Source: Sphingobacterium sp. SYP-B4668 (lineage in GTDB: Bacteria > Bacteroidota > Bacteroidia > Sphingobacteriales > Sphingobacteriaceae). Taken from it: a stretch of 64,000 nucleotides of DNA. The stretch is from positions 3,906,001 to 3,970,000 of the forward strand of contig NZ_CP115483.1 of the NCBI RefSeq assembly GCF_027627455.1, in the 5' to 3' direction. Positions within the stretch are counted from its first letter, which is position 1. Each line of letters begins with the position of its first letter. Positions 53,784 to 63,921 of this stretch are shown in pieces. A model generated the notes under the pieces. It searched no databases and was not told where the DNA came from. It saw nothing but the letters and a program-made list of their open reading frames with translations. The translations under genes were made by a program, and so were the position numbers.

Positions 53784-55985
53784 ATGAAATACCTGCTCAT
53801 ACTGATCGGTTTGTGTACGCAAGTTTGTATAGCACAAAAAATGGCAACCTTCCACTTCGTTATAAACAAAAACGAGACAAGCAGCAAAAAAACCTATTAC
53901 GTCACGCTACAACAACTCAAGAAACTATCAAAAGACAAGAATCTGATGGAGCTAAGGGTAGATGGTCTTGACATGGAGGATAAAGGAGGAGTCGATCGTA
54001 CATTTTCTACTGGAGATTTAGGCCAAGGAAAAAACTTTATGAGTTCGACTTCGGCAATTACCGACATCTATGCTTTGAAAAAGCCGTTGCAATTTACAGT
54101 CAACAGGGGCATGGTCAATATCGATTCCCTTAAATGGAAAGATGAAATCAAACAACAGCTTAAAGATTGGGCAATCAAAGAGGACGTGATAGCCAGCATA
54201 TCGGCCAACACATTTTCGGAGTTGTCAAACCTCGTACATTCTCTATATTTTTCGAAACTGCCTGTATTAGATGGAACAACAGCCAACGACGTAAACATAA
54301 CCGAAGACGGCGTAACATATCATATCCTCAAACGGAATAAATCTATGGTATCACTCAACTATACCAAAGCAGATAGTACCTCAATACTGGAAGGAAATGC
54401 CAGCTTTGACCCGAAAACGAACCTGGTGGATATCGGAAATCGGAACGTAACCTATTCCTTTTTGGTGGAAGGCGGACAAAGAATAAAAAATTATAATAAT
54501 CTATCAATTCGGCGATCGGGCAAATACTACTCAAAAGCAATCGAAGACGATTATTATGAGATGATTGTGAATGGTAGTTATTGGAGCAGTGCATTAGGTC
54601 AACAAGACAAAACAGATAGCTTGAAATTGTTCCAATATATCGAGTTGTATGAGCCGAAATATGCAAAAAATCCTGAATATGTGACCACTAAATTAAGGCA
54701 TCTGCAAAGCTTTGGAGACTACAAGATATACGAAAAAGCTTTAAAGAGTATATCTCCAAATCTAATTGCACATACTTCCCACCTCAGCAACAAGTTATCC
54801 TTCGGGAATATCCCCATAGACGAATTCCGTCAAATCATCCCACTACTGGATGATGGGCAGTTATACAGTTATCTACAGCAAACGTTAAGTCAGCATGTAC
54901 TGCGCCTCGACACATTATCGTTGCAATACTTGCAAATTGTTACCAATCAATTTGGCGAGAGGGAGCGCATCGCAGCCAGCCCCATGTATCTATGGACAAC
55001 TGCAATGCAAACAGAGCATGTTGACACACTTAAGCGTATCCAAGAGGAAATACTAAATATGGAGAGGCCCTATTGGGAGCAAGGCAATGCTGGGAGATAT
55101 GCCTTATTGGTTCAACAGCTCCTCTCCAAAAAAGGAGCCTCAGACGTCCAAAAGATCCAATATATTATAGACAAAATACGTCCATTATACGAGGACGAGA
55201 CAGATAAGAAAAGATTCTTACAAAAAGCGCATTTGGCGTATGCGCACTATTTAGCCTACGAGTCTACACCAGTGGACCAAGAAGAACAAGCACTTTCCTA
55301 TTTAGAAAAAGCAGCCTACTATTCTCCAAAAAGTGGTACAGAAAAAGCTTACGGTAGTTTTTACGATCGCGTATTTTTGAAATCAAAAGAAAACTACAGT
55401 GAAGATTATTTTAAGTTGTTAAGTAAACGAGGTAAAAATGATGTCGCATTGCAAAGTTATATCCAAGAATTCCTAAATAATCCAGGAAGCGGTTTTCACA
55501 GCCTATCGACTTTCTATCGCGAAAACTATGACTCGGCCAACTTTGGAAATTTTTTCAAGAATGATATTATTCCGCAACTTCCAGATGCTCCGTCGTTTTT
55601 ACTAAAGGATATTGCGGATAAGGATTTTTCTTCCAAGCAGCTTGAGGGTAAATGGACGGTAGTTGATTTTTGGGGTACTTGGTGCGGCCCTTGTGTCGCA
55701 GAAATGCCAAAATTAAATCAATACTATCTAGGATTAAAGCAGGATAAAATGAGTAATATAGCTTTTATGAGCATAGCTTGTCGGGATACCAAGGAAAAAG
55801 TACACCGCTTTTTGTCGGACCACAACTATGAGATACCAGTATTGATATCTGATAATCAAGTGGAAATTACGTACAAAGTACGTGAATATCCAAGCAAGTA
55901 TATCGTCACACCCGAAGGCAAGTTAATTTCAACGGATTTTGGATTCGATTGGCAGACTTTGGTCGCTCAATTGTCCAAACTGTAG
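53784..55985 (+). CDS. Large secreted protein with C-terminal TlpA/thioredoxin-like domain
   Basis: The 733-residue protein has a signal peptide (1-17) and a long helical middle part resembling TPR-type repeats. The C-terminal domain (about 600-733) has WTVVDFWGTWCGPCVAEMPKL with the redox pair C634-x-x-C637, and the cis-proline-bearing EYPSKYIVTPEGKL (YPSKY), like TlpA/ResA. It is probably a periplasmic thiol-disulfide reductase or isomerase anchored to a partner via its large N-terminal region, which I cannot assign. It is followed 12 bases later by a DUF1398-type gene. Confidence 0.88.
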   Translation: MKYLLILIGLCTQVCIAQKMATFHFVINKNETSSKKTYYVTLQQLKKLSKDKNLMELRVDGLDMEDKGGVDRTFSTGDLGQGKNFMSSTSAITDIYALKKPLQFTVNRGMVNIDSLKWKDEIKQQLKDWAIKEDVIASISANTFSELSNLVHSLYFSKLPVLDGTTANDVNITEDGVTYHILKRNKSMVSLNYTKADSTSILEGNASFDPKTNLVDIGNRNVTYSFLVEGGQRIKNYNNLSIRRSGKYYSKAIEDDYYEMIVNGSYWSSALGQQDKTDSLKLFQYIELYEPKYAKNPEYVTTKLRHLQSFGDYKIYEKALKSISPNLIAHTSHLSNKLSFGNIPIDEFRQIIPLLDDGQLYSYLQQTLSQHVLRLDTLSLQYLQIVTNQFGERERIAASPMYLWTTAMQTEHVDTLKRIQEEILNMERPYWEQGNAGRYALLVQQLLSKKGASDVQKIQYIIDKIRPLYEDETDKKRFLQKAHLAYAHYLAYESTPVDQEEQALSYLEKAAYYSPKSGTEKAYGSFYDRVFLKSKENYSEDYFKLLSKRGKNDVALQSYIQEFLNNPGSGFHSLSTFYRENYDSANFGNFFKNDIIPQLPDAPSFLLKDIADKDFSSKQLEGKWTVVDFWGTWCGPCVAEMPKLNQYYLGLKQDKMSNIAFMSIACRDTKEKVHRFLSDHNYEIPVLISDNQVEITYKVREYPSKYIVTPEGKLISTDFGFDWQTLVAQLSKL

Positions 55986-55997
55986 ATAATAGAAGCC

Positions 55998-56387
55998 ATG
56001 TTTACTGTAGAACAAATTGAGCAGGCTCACCAAAAAGTGAAATCAGGAGCTGATTTCCCTAGATATATCCAAGAAATCAAGCAACTAGGTGTATTCGCTT
56101 TTGAAACATGGGTCCAAGATAGTCATACGCAATACTTTGGTGAAAATGACTTTCAAACCAAATCTGAACCGCAATACGACGATCTAACAATCGCCGAAGT
56201 TAGTGATAAAAATAAATTCAGCTATTGGCTAAAATTACATCAAAGGGGAAAAACAGACTATATAACATTTTGTAAGCATTGCGCAGAAACTGGGATTGAA
56301 AAATGGTATGTGTCCTTGGACAAGATGACGTGCACCTATTACGACAAAGTAGGAAATGAAATCATGACAGAAGCAATACCTCAATAG
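55998..56387 (+). CDS. DUF1398-family protein
   Basis: The 129-residue protein matches the DUF1398 (phage-envelope-protein-like) pattern as I recall it: an N-terminal FTVEQIEQAHQKVKSGADFPRYIQ helix pair, GVFAFETWVQDS, and the C-terminal DYITFCKHCAETGIEKWYVSLDKMTCTYYDK (key residues FCKHxAExGIEKW and MTCTYYD). The family is cytoplasmic, widespread and without a known function. It follows the TlpA-like gene by 12 bases and ends before a strong hairpin. Its link to the TlpA-like protein is unclear. Confidence 0.82.
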   Translation: MFTVEQIEQAHQKVKSGADFPRYIQEIKQLGVFAFETWVQDSHTQYFGENDFQTKSEPQYDDLTIAEVSDKNKFSYWLKLHQRGKTDYITFCKHCAETGIEKWYVSLDKMTCTYYDKVGNEIMTEAIPQ

Positions 56388-56411
56388 GCGAGAATCTAAA
56401 TTTACCCAAAG

Positions 56412-56451
56412 TTGGATGGGAAGCTATCATAAATCTTAGCTCCCCATCCAA
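56412..56451. terminator. Bidirectional terminator between convergent genes
   Basis: A 15-bp stem with one mismatch (56412-56426 with 56437-56451; arms begin TTGGATGGG and end CCCATCCAA) and a 10-base loop sits in the 78-base gap between the plus-strand DUF1398 gene and the minus-strand DUF1735-like gene. Confidence 0.8.
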
Positions 56452-56465
56452 TTGTGAAGGATAAA

Positions 56466-57347
56466 TCACAATTCATTCTCTATCGCATCGATATTCTGAA
56501 TGATTGATTTTATTGACCGCTTTGTCGCACCATCTTTGTAGGAATAGTTCAATGTAAATCGTTTTGAGATTGCATCATATTCGCTTCCTCCTTCATCGGT
56601 GACCTCTGAGTCTTTATAGGATTCTACAACGACGGATTTGCCATCTTCCTGTATCGTCAATATCATATAATTGGTAGCCAACATCGCCTTGTCATCAGAA
56701 AGATTGTGTATGGGCAATCGAACTTTATTTCTTTCCATCGCAACGAGTTTCGGAGAGATGGCTCTTGGAGAAGTCTCGGTAGACAATTTGGATGAGCCGG
56801 TAAAAATCCCGGAAAATCTATTAATCATAACAGGCCTATAAGCAATGGACTGCAATTTAGGATTGATATCAAACGCCCTATCATTAGCAGTAAGTGTAAT
56901 GGGAAGGACATACTCTTTGTCAACATCTATTCCAGTTAACTTAACCGGGATCTTCAACAAGCCATATTGCGTACCCGTACGAATAATGGTCGATCCATTT
57001 TCGAAACTGTAACGCTCTGCCCCCAACAGTTCTTTGGGGATATAGTTAGCATTGCCCAGACTGTTGATAAAATTCAGAGAATCCAAGACTCGTGGATCCT
57101 TTTTTAGGGATACTGTCAAATCACTGGTAATTGGCTCAGAGGAAGAACAGTAAATCGAAAACGTAATGGTATCGTCGACATTTTCAAAGGAGTGCTCTCG
57201 AACGTATTCAATACTCTCCGAGTGCACGAGATATACCGTCTTTTTATACTGTTCTCCATATTGAGCAAGCGGATCCTTATTACACGAAACGCTAAATGTA
57301 GCAACAAGTGCCATTGTCACAGGTAATAAAAAAATTTTTCTATTCAT
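56466..57347 (-). CDS. DUF1735-type surface lipoprotein (locus 4, last gene)
   Basis: The 293-residue protein has a lipobox (VATFSVSC) followed by NKDPLAQYGEQYKKTVYLVHS, then a beta-sandwich region with EKDPRVLDSLN-like and GLLKIPVKLTGIDVDKEYVLPITL segments, fitting the DUF1735 (BT_3987-like) domain. The second half likely corresponds to the partner domain that often follows it. Such proteins are encoded directly after SusD and are thought to be surface glycan-binding accessories. It starts 10 bases after susD. Confidence 0.78.
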   Translation of the reverse strand: MNRKIFLLPVTMALVATFSVSCNKDPLAQYGEQYKKTVYLVHSESIEYVREHSFENVDDTITFSIYCSSSEPITSDLTVSLKKDPRVLDSLNFINSLGNANYIPKELLGAERYSFENGSTIIRTGTQYGLLKIPVKLTGIDVDKEYVLPITLTANDRAFDINPKLQSIAYRPVMINRFSGIFTGSSKLSTETSPRAISPKLVAMERNKVRLPIHNLSDDKAMLATNYMILTIQEDGKSVVVESYKDSEVTDEGGSEYDAISKRFTLNYSYKDGATKRSIKSIIQNIDAIENEL

Positions 57348-57357
57348 GATACTGAAT

Positions 57358-59364
57358 TTAATATCCGATATTTTGTTGTAGGTTATAGTTCTTGTCTACC
57401 TCACCTTTTGGGATGGGCAGAAAGGTCTGTCTTGTCGTGAAGACCTTATATAGATACGACCGCTCATTGAGCCTTACAATGGAATAAAACTTATCTTTCT
57501 CATTTTCCTTTGCACTGACGTTGAGTCCCATCTGTACTTCATTTTCATAAACCATTGCCTGCTTGGTTCTTCTTAGGTCATGATAACGTCTCTGCTCCCA
57601 TGCAAACTCCAACTTTCGTTCTCGCAGTATAATCTTTCGTAGTAGGTCTCTATCTGACACCTCGGCATTGGTGAGCCCTGGAAGACCGGCCCGGAAGCGA
57701 ATCATATTAAAGTACCGTTTCATCTCTTCGATATCTCGGGAAACTACAACTCCATTTACGGTATGTGAACCGGTAAGTTCGTTGAGGGCTTCTACATAAT
57801 TTAGATAAACCTCTGCCATTCTATAGGGAACACTATATTTGCGTTTCAGACGTCCACCCGAGATGTAAGAATCTTCAAAATGTACATACTTTTTACAGAG
57901 ATATCCCGTCATAGGATAATCTTCTGGGTCGGCGTTGGTACCATTCAACGCATAGTCTTTGCCACTTTTGGAATCTCGGAAATACTTAGCCACTTTGCCA
58001 TCTTGAGGATCGATGGCATTGGGAGGAGTAGAGGTAGAGGGGTAGTATGAGTTGTTGAATGCAACAATAGCATAAAACCTCATTTCACGATTTACGTACC
58101 ATTTGTGGGTATTGGGCAACAGCGTAACTCCATTACCCTCTCGATCTCCAGAAAAGATAGTCTCATTAGTTGTAAAGTCAGATCCATATGGATATTCTGC
58201 GCTCGCATTGTGGATGTCCCTTCCATCTACCATATAAAAATCATCGACAAAATTCTGCGATAAGACGAGATCGGAATATCCACCCACCATCCTAGGCATA
58301 AGGTATCGGGTACTGAAATTAGAGTTCATCTTAGCAAATAAAATCTCCGGATTTTCGGATGGAAGTACACACTCGCCACTAAAGATATCCGCATATGAAT
58401 GGTAGGGATCTATCCCTCCCACGCCGTCCGGGAAACTTCCTTGAAATTCGGCAGGAACAGGAAGATGTGGCGTATTCGACATTTTAGGGACGGTATAGAG
58501 GTCATTTGGTTTTTTGAGAATCAATTTCTTTGCAACAGCAGCAGCGATAGCCCATTTTTCACTGTCGAAATTCGGATTGAGTAACGGTACACCGTCCTTG
58601 GTCTTCAAATTAGAAAACTCCCCGTTCTGACCATTATATAAGGGGCTCGCACTGTATAAACTTAAGCGGGACAACACCGCTAGTGATGCATTTTTGGTCG
58701 CCTTACCGAATTCAGAATTGTCACGAGGTACCTCAGGTAGCATCAGTTCGGCCTGTTGGAGCAAATTGCTGACATAGGTATTGCATTCATCCCATGTATT
58801 GCGTGCTAACATCATCTGATCGATGGGTGTATCAAAACTAACGGGATTATCGGGTACGATAGGTACGGGGCCAAATGCCAACATCAGTTCAAAATAAAAA
58901 TTGGCTTTAAGGAAGAGTGCCTCTCCTTTCCATTCCGAACGTTGAAATTCAGAGACCTCTTTGCATTTATCCACATTTTCAAGGAATACATTGGCTTTTC
59001 TGATACCTTGATAGAAGAAATCCCAGCGATTGGAATATCCTCCAAGTCCTTCAGAGGTCATCAGATTGTTGGAAAAACGATTATAATTATGCGTACCGAT
59101 TTTGTCAAGAGTACTGATAGCCTCATCACTAATCAATGAATACGGCATAGACTGCGAAGTATAATAATTGGACGAGGCGTAGTCAGGCAGGTGACTATAG
59201 ATATTAGACAGATACTTTTGGGTATATTCTTTTCGATTGAATACAGAATCTAGCGTAAATTGATCATGCACATAAGGATCTATTTCAAGGAAATTACACG
59301 AATGGATACCGAAGGATCCTAAACATAGGAAAGTAAAGATGATATATTTATATGTCTTTTTCAT
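57358..59364 (-). CDS. SusD/RagB family substrate-binding lipoprotein (locus 4)
   Basis: The 668-residue protein has a lipobox (CLGSFGIHSC) and the hallmarks FLEIDPYVHDQFTLDSVF, EALFLKANFYFELMLAFGPVPI, RKLEFAWEQRRYHDLRRTKQ and the terminal FLPIPKGEVDKNYNLQQNIGY (last part). At 668 residues it is longer than the 480-550 residue SusDs of loci 1-3, the extra length being in loops between about 230 and 480. That suggests a larger or different binding surface. It follows susC by 25 bases. Confidence 0.95.
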   Translation of the reverse strand: MKKTYKYIIFTFLCLGSFGIHSCNFLEIDPYVHDQFTLDSVFNRKEYTQKYLSNIYSHLPDYASSNYYTSQSMPYSLISDEAISTLDKIGTHNYNRFSNNLMTSEGLGGYSNRWDFFYQGIRKANVFLENVDKCKEVSEFQRSEWKGEALFLKANFYFELMLAFGPVPIVPDNPVSFDTPIDQMMLARNTWDECNTYVSNLLQQAELMLPEVPRDNSEFGKATKNASLAVLSRLSLYSASPLYNGQNGEFSNLKTKDGVPLLNPNFDSEKWAIAAAVAKKLILKKPNDLYTVPKMSNTPHLPVPAEFQGSFPDGVGGIDPYHSYADIFSGECVLPSENPEILFAKMNSNFSTRYLMPRMVGGYSDLVLSQNFVDDFYMVDGRDIHNASAEYPYGSDFTTNETIFSGDREGNGVTLLPNTHKWYVNREMRFYAIVAFNNSYYPSTSTPPNAIDPQDGKVAKYFRDSKSGKDYALNGTNADPEDYPMTGYLCKKYVHFEDSYISGGRLKRKYSVPYRMAEVYLNYVEALNELTGSHTVNGVVVSRDIEEMKRYFNMIRFRAGLPGLTNAEVSDRDLLRKIILRERKLEFAWEQRRYHDLRRTKQAMVYENEVQMGLNVSAKENEKDKFYSIVRLNERSYLYKVFTTRQTFLPIPKGEVDKNYNLQQNIGY

Positions 59365-59389
59365 AACGTTTTGCTTTAATGGCCCAGTA

Positions 59390-62300
59390 TTAGAGAGAGA
59401 GCTGAAGGTTGAAAGTAAAGGATCTAGTCAACGGATAGACCGACCCATTGGAATTAGCCTGCTCTGGATCCCAAAGCTTCACATTATCCCAGAGATGTAG
59501 ATTATCCCCTATAATGGAAATTCGAATTCCCTTGGTATAAATGCTCTTGGCCCAGGCCTGTGGAACGGTATACCCCAGTTCTAATGTCTTCAATCGAAGA
59601 TACCCTGCATCGGCCAGCCAATGGGTCGAGGGACGATTATTGTTGCTGTTTTCGCCATAGGTTAACCTAGGGAAACGAGCGTTCAGATTTTCTGTTGCTG
59701 GGTCTCCTGAATAAGAGGCTGGGACGTAGCGATTACCTGGGTCGTTTACGATGGAAAGTACGTTGCCGGTTTGTCCGCCAACAAATGGATAATATCCTTT
59801 GCCGCCCATGAAGTAATCCACTTGATTCGCTCCCCTGAAGAATATGTTAAGGTCAAAATCTTTCCAAGAGGTGCTTAAAGCAAAACCGTACAGAAACTTA
59901 GGTATATTGGAATCGCCTATTGGGACGATGTCATCGGAGTCGACCTTTCCATCGCCATTGACATCCATGTATTTGATATCACCAGGCATCAGATTACCAA
60001 ACTGAGTAGGACTATTTTCGATATCCTGTTCATCTTTGAACAATCCAAGCGCGATGAGCCCTCTGGTCACATTATTACTAGTTCCCTTTTTTCCCAGATA
60101 AGGGTAACGTGGTTTTACCTCATCATAGTCGATTATCCTATCCCTAGTTATTGTAAAATTACCGCGACCTTCAAAAGTAAACTCGCCCACCATTTTACGA
60201 TAAGAGACTGTCCCGTCTGCCCCCCAGCTTTTCATCCGTCCAACATTCCCCCAAGGAATAGTAGAAGTACCGATAGTCCCTGGTAATGTAGCTCGTTGCA
60301 TGAAAATATTGTCACGGTGATCGAGAAAGCCATCGATATTGATGGTAAGATCGTTAAAAAGTGTAAGGTCAAGTCCGAAATTCTGCTTGACAGCCTTTTC
60401 CCATACCAACCCCGTTGACCCCATAACTTCTTCAGTGACCCCGCCATAATTGGTCTGCCCTTGATCCCCAAAAACATAGGAAGGAGCCGACATATCTAAA
60501 GTAGTAAGATATGGAAAACGTACATTTCCACTGATCTGGTCATTACCGACCAATCCAAATGAGTAACGGAACTTAAGGAACGATATAAAGGCTAGGTGCT
60601 CTTGCATGAAGGAATAGCTCGTAGGAACCCAACCTGCCGAAACAGAGGGGAAAAAGCCCATACGCTCTCCTTTCGGAAAATTTTCAGAACCATTATATCC
60701 GAAGTTACCTTCGATAAAATAAATATCATCCAGAGAAGCTGTGACACGGGCAGCAATACCTTGACTCCTTCTAGGAATAGCGTAGAGAGATGTTCCAGCA
60801 TCGGTACGTTGCAGGTCTCTTTGATTATATAGAAACATGGCCGCTGTACGGATACGTTCATCCAAAAGATTTTTCTCGTAATTAGTCTTAGCTTCTATAT
60901 ATATCGTCTTTACACCGAATGAATTAGAACTAAAATTAGAAGGTGTAGCTACAACAGTTTTTTGTGTCAAGAGGCGACCATTATTCCAATCCCTGCCTAC
61001 AGCCTTATATAAATCAGGCATCTTGGTCCTACCGGTAGTATAATAATTAGCATTGTCAAAGGAGACTAATCCAGAGGCCGAAAGTCCTTCTGTGATAAAG
61101 GAAAGGTCTTGTTTTAGATTAATAATGGACTCTATGGTATTGCTCTTCTCAGTATAAAAACCGGTCTTATTTAATAAGACACTGGGTGAAGTCTGATCTT
61201 CCTCTTTGCCATAAGCTGGGAATTGTCCGTTCGAAAAAATAACTGGAACCGTCATCGGCGTGAGATTGGCTGCGGCCTCCCAAATCCTATCGGTAGTACC
61301 CAATCCGGGACGATTAAGATCAATCAATTTAGCTGACAGAGATAGCCCCAAAGAGGTCGTTTTTGTAACATCGACGTCGATATTAGATCGAAAACCGTAC
61401 TGCTGACGTTTGACATTGGAGTTATAATCCTCCATGCCGCTCTGCTTATAGATTGCATCGTTACCACGATAGGTACCGCTCATAAAATAACGGGCTACCT
61501 TACCTCCCCCTGAAATATTGAGATTGGCCTGCGTGCCCCACGTCTTGGGTTTGAGAATTTCATTTTGCCAATCCACGTCGGGATACAGATCTGGATCCAT
61601 ATTATATTTAATAATATCGAAGATTTCTGAAGAATAGACAGACTTCTCGCCACGAACGAGCCTTGCTTCATTTGCAAGGGTGGCATAATCGTATGCATTT
61701 AGATATTTTGGAAGTCGGGGTAGATATTCAACCATAGATTTAACATTGGCACTAATGGACATTTTACTTTCGCTACCGCGCTTTGTGTTGATAAGCACAA
61801 CACCGTTTGCACCACGAGCTCCATATACTGCCGTAGCAGAAGCATCCTTTAGTATTGAAAAACTTTCGATATCCTGTGGATCAAGATCATTGAGACTGCT
61901 TGCTCCCCGATCGACACCGTCAATGAGTACTAAGGCACTGCTATTGGCGCCGAAAGTACTAATCCCTCGAATCCAAAACTCGGATACATCCTTACCAGGT
62001 TCGCCACTTCCCTGTACCCCAATAAGTCCTGCGATTCTTCCCGCAAGCATATTCGATAGAGATGTAACTCCACCACGGTTCAATTCCTTGACATTGACCG
62101 TAGAGATTGCCCCTGTGACACTGATCTTTCGCTGGACTCCATGTCCGACAACTTGTACTTCTTCGAGGGAAGAATTGATTGCGTCAAGTTCGATATTGAT
62201 GATTTGATTGGGATTTTCGGAAATGTCAATTTCCTTGAGGCTATATCCGATAGAACGAAAAACAAGAACGGATTTGGCAGAAACATTGATTTCGTAATTT

Positions 62301-62485
62301 CCCCCATTGTCCGAGGAAACCATATTTGTCGAATCCTTCTTAGGAAAAACGACAACTCCTGCCAATGGAGACTTACTTTCAGCGTCAACAACTATACCTT
62401 TTATTTTCGATTGTCCGAACGCAATACTCGGAGCCAGTAATACAAATAGTACGATAGGACTTATTTTTTTGATATACATAAACAT
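59390..62485 (-). CDS. SusC/RagA family TonB-dependent transporter without STN domain (locus 4)
   Basis: The 1031-residue protein has a signal peptide (ending IAFGQ) and goes straight into the carboxypeptidase-regulatory-like domain (about 26-110), with no STN domain. The plug has GHGVQRKISVTGAISTV and ends AVYGARGANGVVLINT; the barrel ends SFTFNLQLSL. Lack of STN agrees with the lack of a sigma/FecR pair, so this locus must be regulated differently from the other three. It lies between the IPT/NHL lipoprotein gene (gap 15 bases) and susD. Confidence 0.95.
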   Translation of the reverse strand: MFMYIKKISPIVLFVLLAPSIAFGQSKIKGIVVDAESKSPLAGVVVFPKKDSTNMVSSDNGGNYEINVSAKSVLVFRSIGYSLKEIDISENPNQIINIELDAINSSLEEVQVVGHGVQRKISVTGAISTVNVKELNRGGVTSLSNMLAGRIAGLIGVQGSGEPGKDVSEFWIRGISTFGANSSALVLIDGVDRGASSLNDLDPQDIESFSILKDASATAVYGARGANGVVLINTKRGSESKMSISANVKSMVEYLPRLPKYLNAYDYATLANEARLVRGEKSVYSSEIFDIIKYNMDPDLYPDVDWQNEILKPKTWGTQANLNISGGGKVARYFMSGTYRGNDAIYKQSGMEDYNSNVKRQQYGFRSNIDVDVTKTTSLGLSLSAKLIDLNRPGLGTTDRIWEAAANLTPMTVPVIFSNGQFPAYGKEEDQTSPSVLLNKTGFYTEKSNTIESIINLKQDLSFITEGLSASGLVSFDNANYYTTGRTKMPDLYKAVGRDWNNGRLLTQKTVVATPSNFSSNSFGVKTIYIEAKTNYEKNLLDERIRTAAMFLYNQRDLQRTDAGTSLYAIPRRSQGIAARVTASLDDIYFIEGNFGYNGSENFPKGERMGFFPSVSAGWVPTSYSFMQEHLAFISFLKFRYSFGLVGNDQISGNVRFPYLTTLDMSAPSYVFGDQGQTNYGGVTEEVMGSTGLVWEKAVKQNFGLDLTLFNDLTINIDGFLDHRDNIFMQRATLPGTIGTSTIPWGNVGRMKSWGADGTVSYRKMVGEFTFEGRGNFTITRDRIIDYDEVKPRYPYLGKKGTSNNVTRGLIALGLFKDEQDIENSPTQFGNLMPGDIKYMDVNGDGKVDSDDIVPIGDSNIPKFLYGFALSTSWKDFDLNIFFRGANQVDYFMGGKGYYPFVGGQTGNVLSIVNDPGNRYVPASYSGDPATENLNARFPRLTYGENSNNNRPSTHWLADAGYLRLKTLELGYTVPQAWAKSIYTKGIRISIIGDNLHLWDNVKLWDPEQANSNGSVYPLTRSFTFNLQLSL

Positions 62486-62500
62486 CAGCTTTTGATTAGA

Positions 62501-63847
62501 TTATTGGATTGCGACACATCTAATTACTCTGTTGAAGGTATCTGCAACATAGAGAATTCCATCCGACGTCGCGTAAACACCATAAGGACTGTTGAACTGT
62601 GATTCTTTAGGGATTCCGTCCTTATATCCACTGACACCAGGAGTACCTGCAACAACAGTTGCATTGAGCTGAGGGTCTATCTTCCAAATCACATGATTGT
62701 CAAAGTCACAGGTATACACATTTCCATCCGCATCACAGCTGATGCCCGAAAGACTACCCGTCTGAGCAGAAGTACCTACTCCTTCTCTTACCTTTCCTCT
62801 ACCGGTACCAATCAAATGTTCCAATTGACCGTTGCCAATCCAAGGTTTATCATTACCTGCAGGCGTGTATTTAGGATCGAATCGATACACACGTCCCCAT
62901 TCTTCAGATGCTAGGTATACGTAACCATCTTTTTTATTAAACGCTAGATAGCTCCACGAAGAGAGATTCAGCTTTTCGCCGATTAGTTCTACCTTACGCG
63001 TCTGTTGGTGCACCCGAACAAGTTTTTTCGCACCAGAGGTAATAAGATATACGTACTCCTGATCCGCCGTCATACCGACTATGGTTTCTGTGCCGAGGAT
63101 GTAATTACCATTATTATCCTTTTGATCGTAGAAGGGAACCGGTTCTAACCAATTCTTGTTACGATATAATCCCCTGAATAAAATTGGTTTCGAGGCTGTG
63201 GTCCGCTCAGCGATAAAAAGTGCAGACTGATCCGGGGTATAGGAGGACTGCCATGGATATGAGAAATCGGTCGAAAGTGTATAGACCTTGTTATCCTGTA
63301 GTGAAAGCGCTGCAACACGTCCTGCATCATCATCCGAAACGATGATGATATTGTCGTCACTAACGGCTACAAACGATGGGCGTTTAAAATTTGCTTCTAA
63401 AGCAGGTCCATCTTTAACGGCGGAAACGTTGAAGACACCTGCTACAGTAGTCACGGAAGCCTTTATATGGTATTGGAACCTGACATCTTTAAGCACAGCC
63501 TCCAGCGGCTTGGCTACATTTTTGGCGACAATCTTTATCTCAGAAAGATCTCCCGGTTGCTTGGGTACCATGGCGTAAATAACAGTAGGCTTGACTTTCA
63601 GTAACAAAGCCTTCTTTTCGTTGAAGTAGACTTCAATTTTCGAAGTGTCATTACCGAAATTCTCCCCATTGATGATGACACCGGTACCCAACCCGCCTTC
63701 TTTGGGTTTGATGTCTGTAACTTCTATCGATCTATTAATATCGATAGGTTTAGTCTGTTCGCCTCCATTAGTCTCTCCATCCTTATTGCAAGAAAAGATT
63801 GAAAAGAGCAGAAGCATGGACAAGGTTAACTTTTTCATTTTGCTCAT
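62501..63847 (-). CDS. IPT/TIG plus NHL-propeller lipoprotein (locus 4, first gene)
   Basis: The 448-residue protein has a lipobox (LLLFSIFSC; the MKK at 63838 is an alternative start). Residues about 40-120 are an IPT/TIG domain (PKEGGLGTGVIINGENFG). The rest is an NHL-type beta-propeller with repeated motifs such as GISCDADGNVYTCDFDNHVIWKI and GVYATSDGILYVADTFNRVIR (typical YVADxxNxxIR signature). Such lipoproteins are common first or last genes of SusCD loci and are thought to bind glycan at the surface. It starts the locus 4 transcript; no regulator is within the window. Confidence 0.88.
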   Translation of the reverse strand: MSKMKKLTLSMLLLFSIFSCNKDGETNGGEQTKPIDINRSIEVTDIKPKEGGLGTGVIINGENFGNDTSKIEVYFNEKKALLLKVKPTVIYAMVPKQPGDLSEIKIVAKNVAKPLEAVLKDVRFQYHIKASVTTVAGVFNVSAVKDGPALEANFKRPSFVAVSDDNIIIVSDDDAGRVAALSLQDNKVYTLSTDFSYPWQSSYTPDQSALFIAERTTASKPILFRGLYRNKNWLEPVPFYDQKDNNGNYILGTETIVGMTADQEYVYLITSGAKKLVRVHQQTRKVELIGEKLNLSSWSYLAFNKKDGYVYLASEEWGRVYRFDPKYTPAGNDKPWIGNGQLEHLIGTGRGKVREGVGTSAQTGSLSGISCDADGNVYTCDFDNHVIWKIDPQLNATVVAGTPGVSGYKDGIPKESQFNSPYGVYATSDGILYVADTFNRVIRCVAIQ

Positions 63848-63887
63848 AATTTTTGTGAATTAATGATGTTTTTGGAGAAACATCTTT

Positions 63888-63921
63888 CAAAGTACAGGTT
63901 AGCATACTTTTGGTTTTCAAA
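63888..63921 (-). promoter_or_regulatory. Putative promoter of locus 4
   Basis: On the minus strand TTTG (63918-63921) and TACTTTG (63888-63894) are 23 bases apart. The -7 box has one base fewer than TAnnTTTG, so this is a near-consensus match only. It lies 41 bases upstream of the lipoprotein start. Confidence 0.3.
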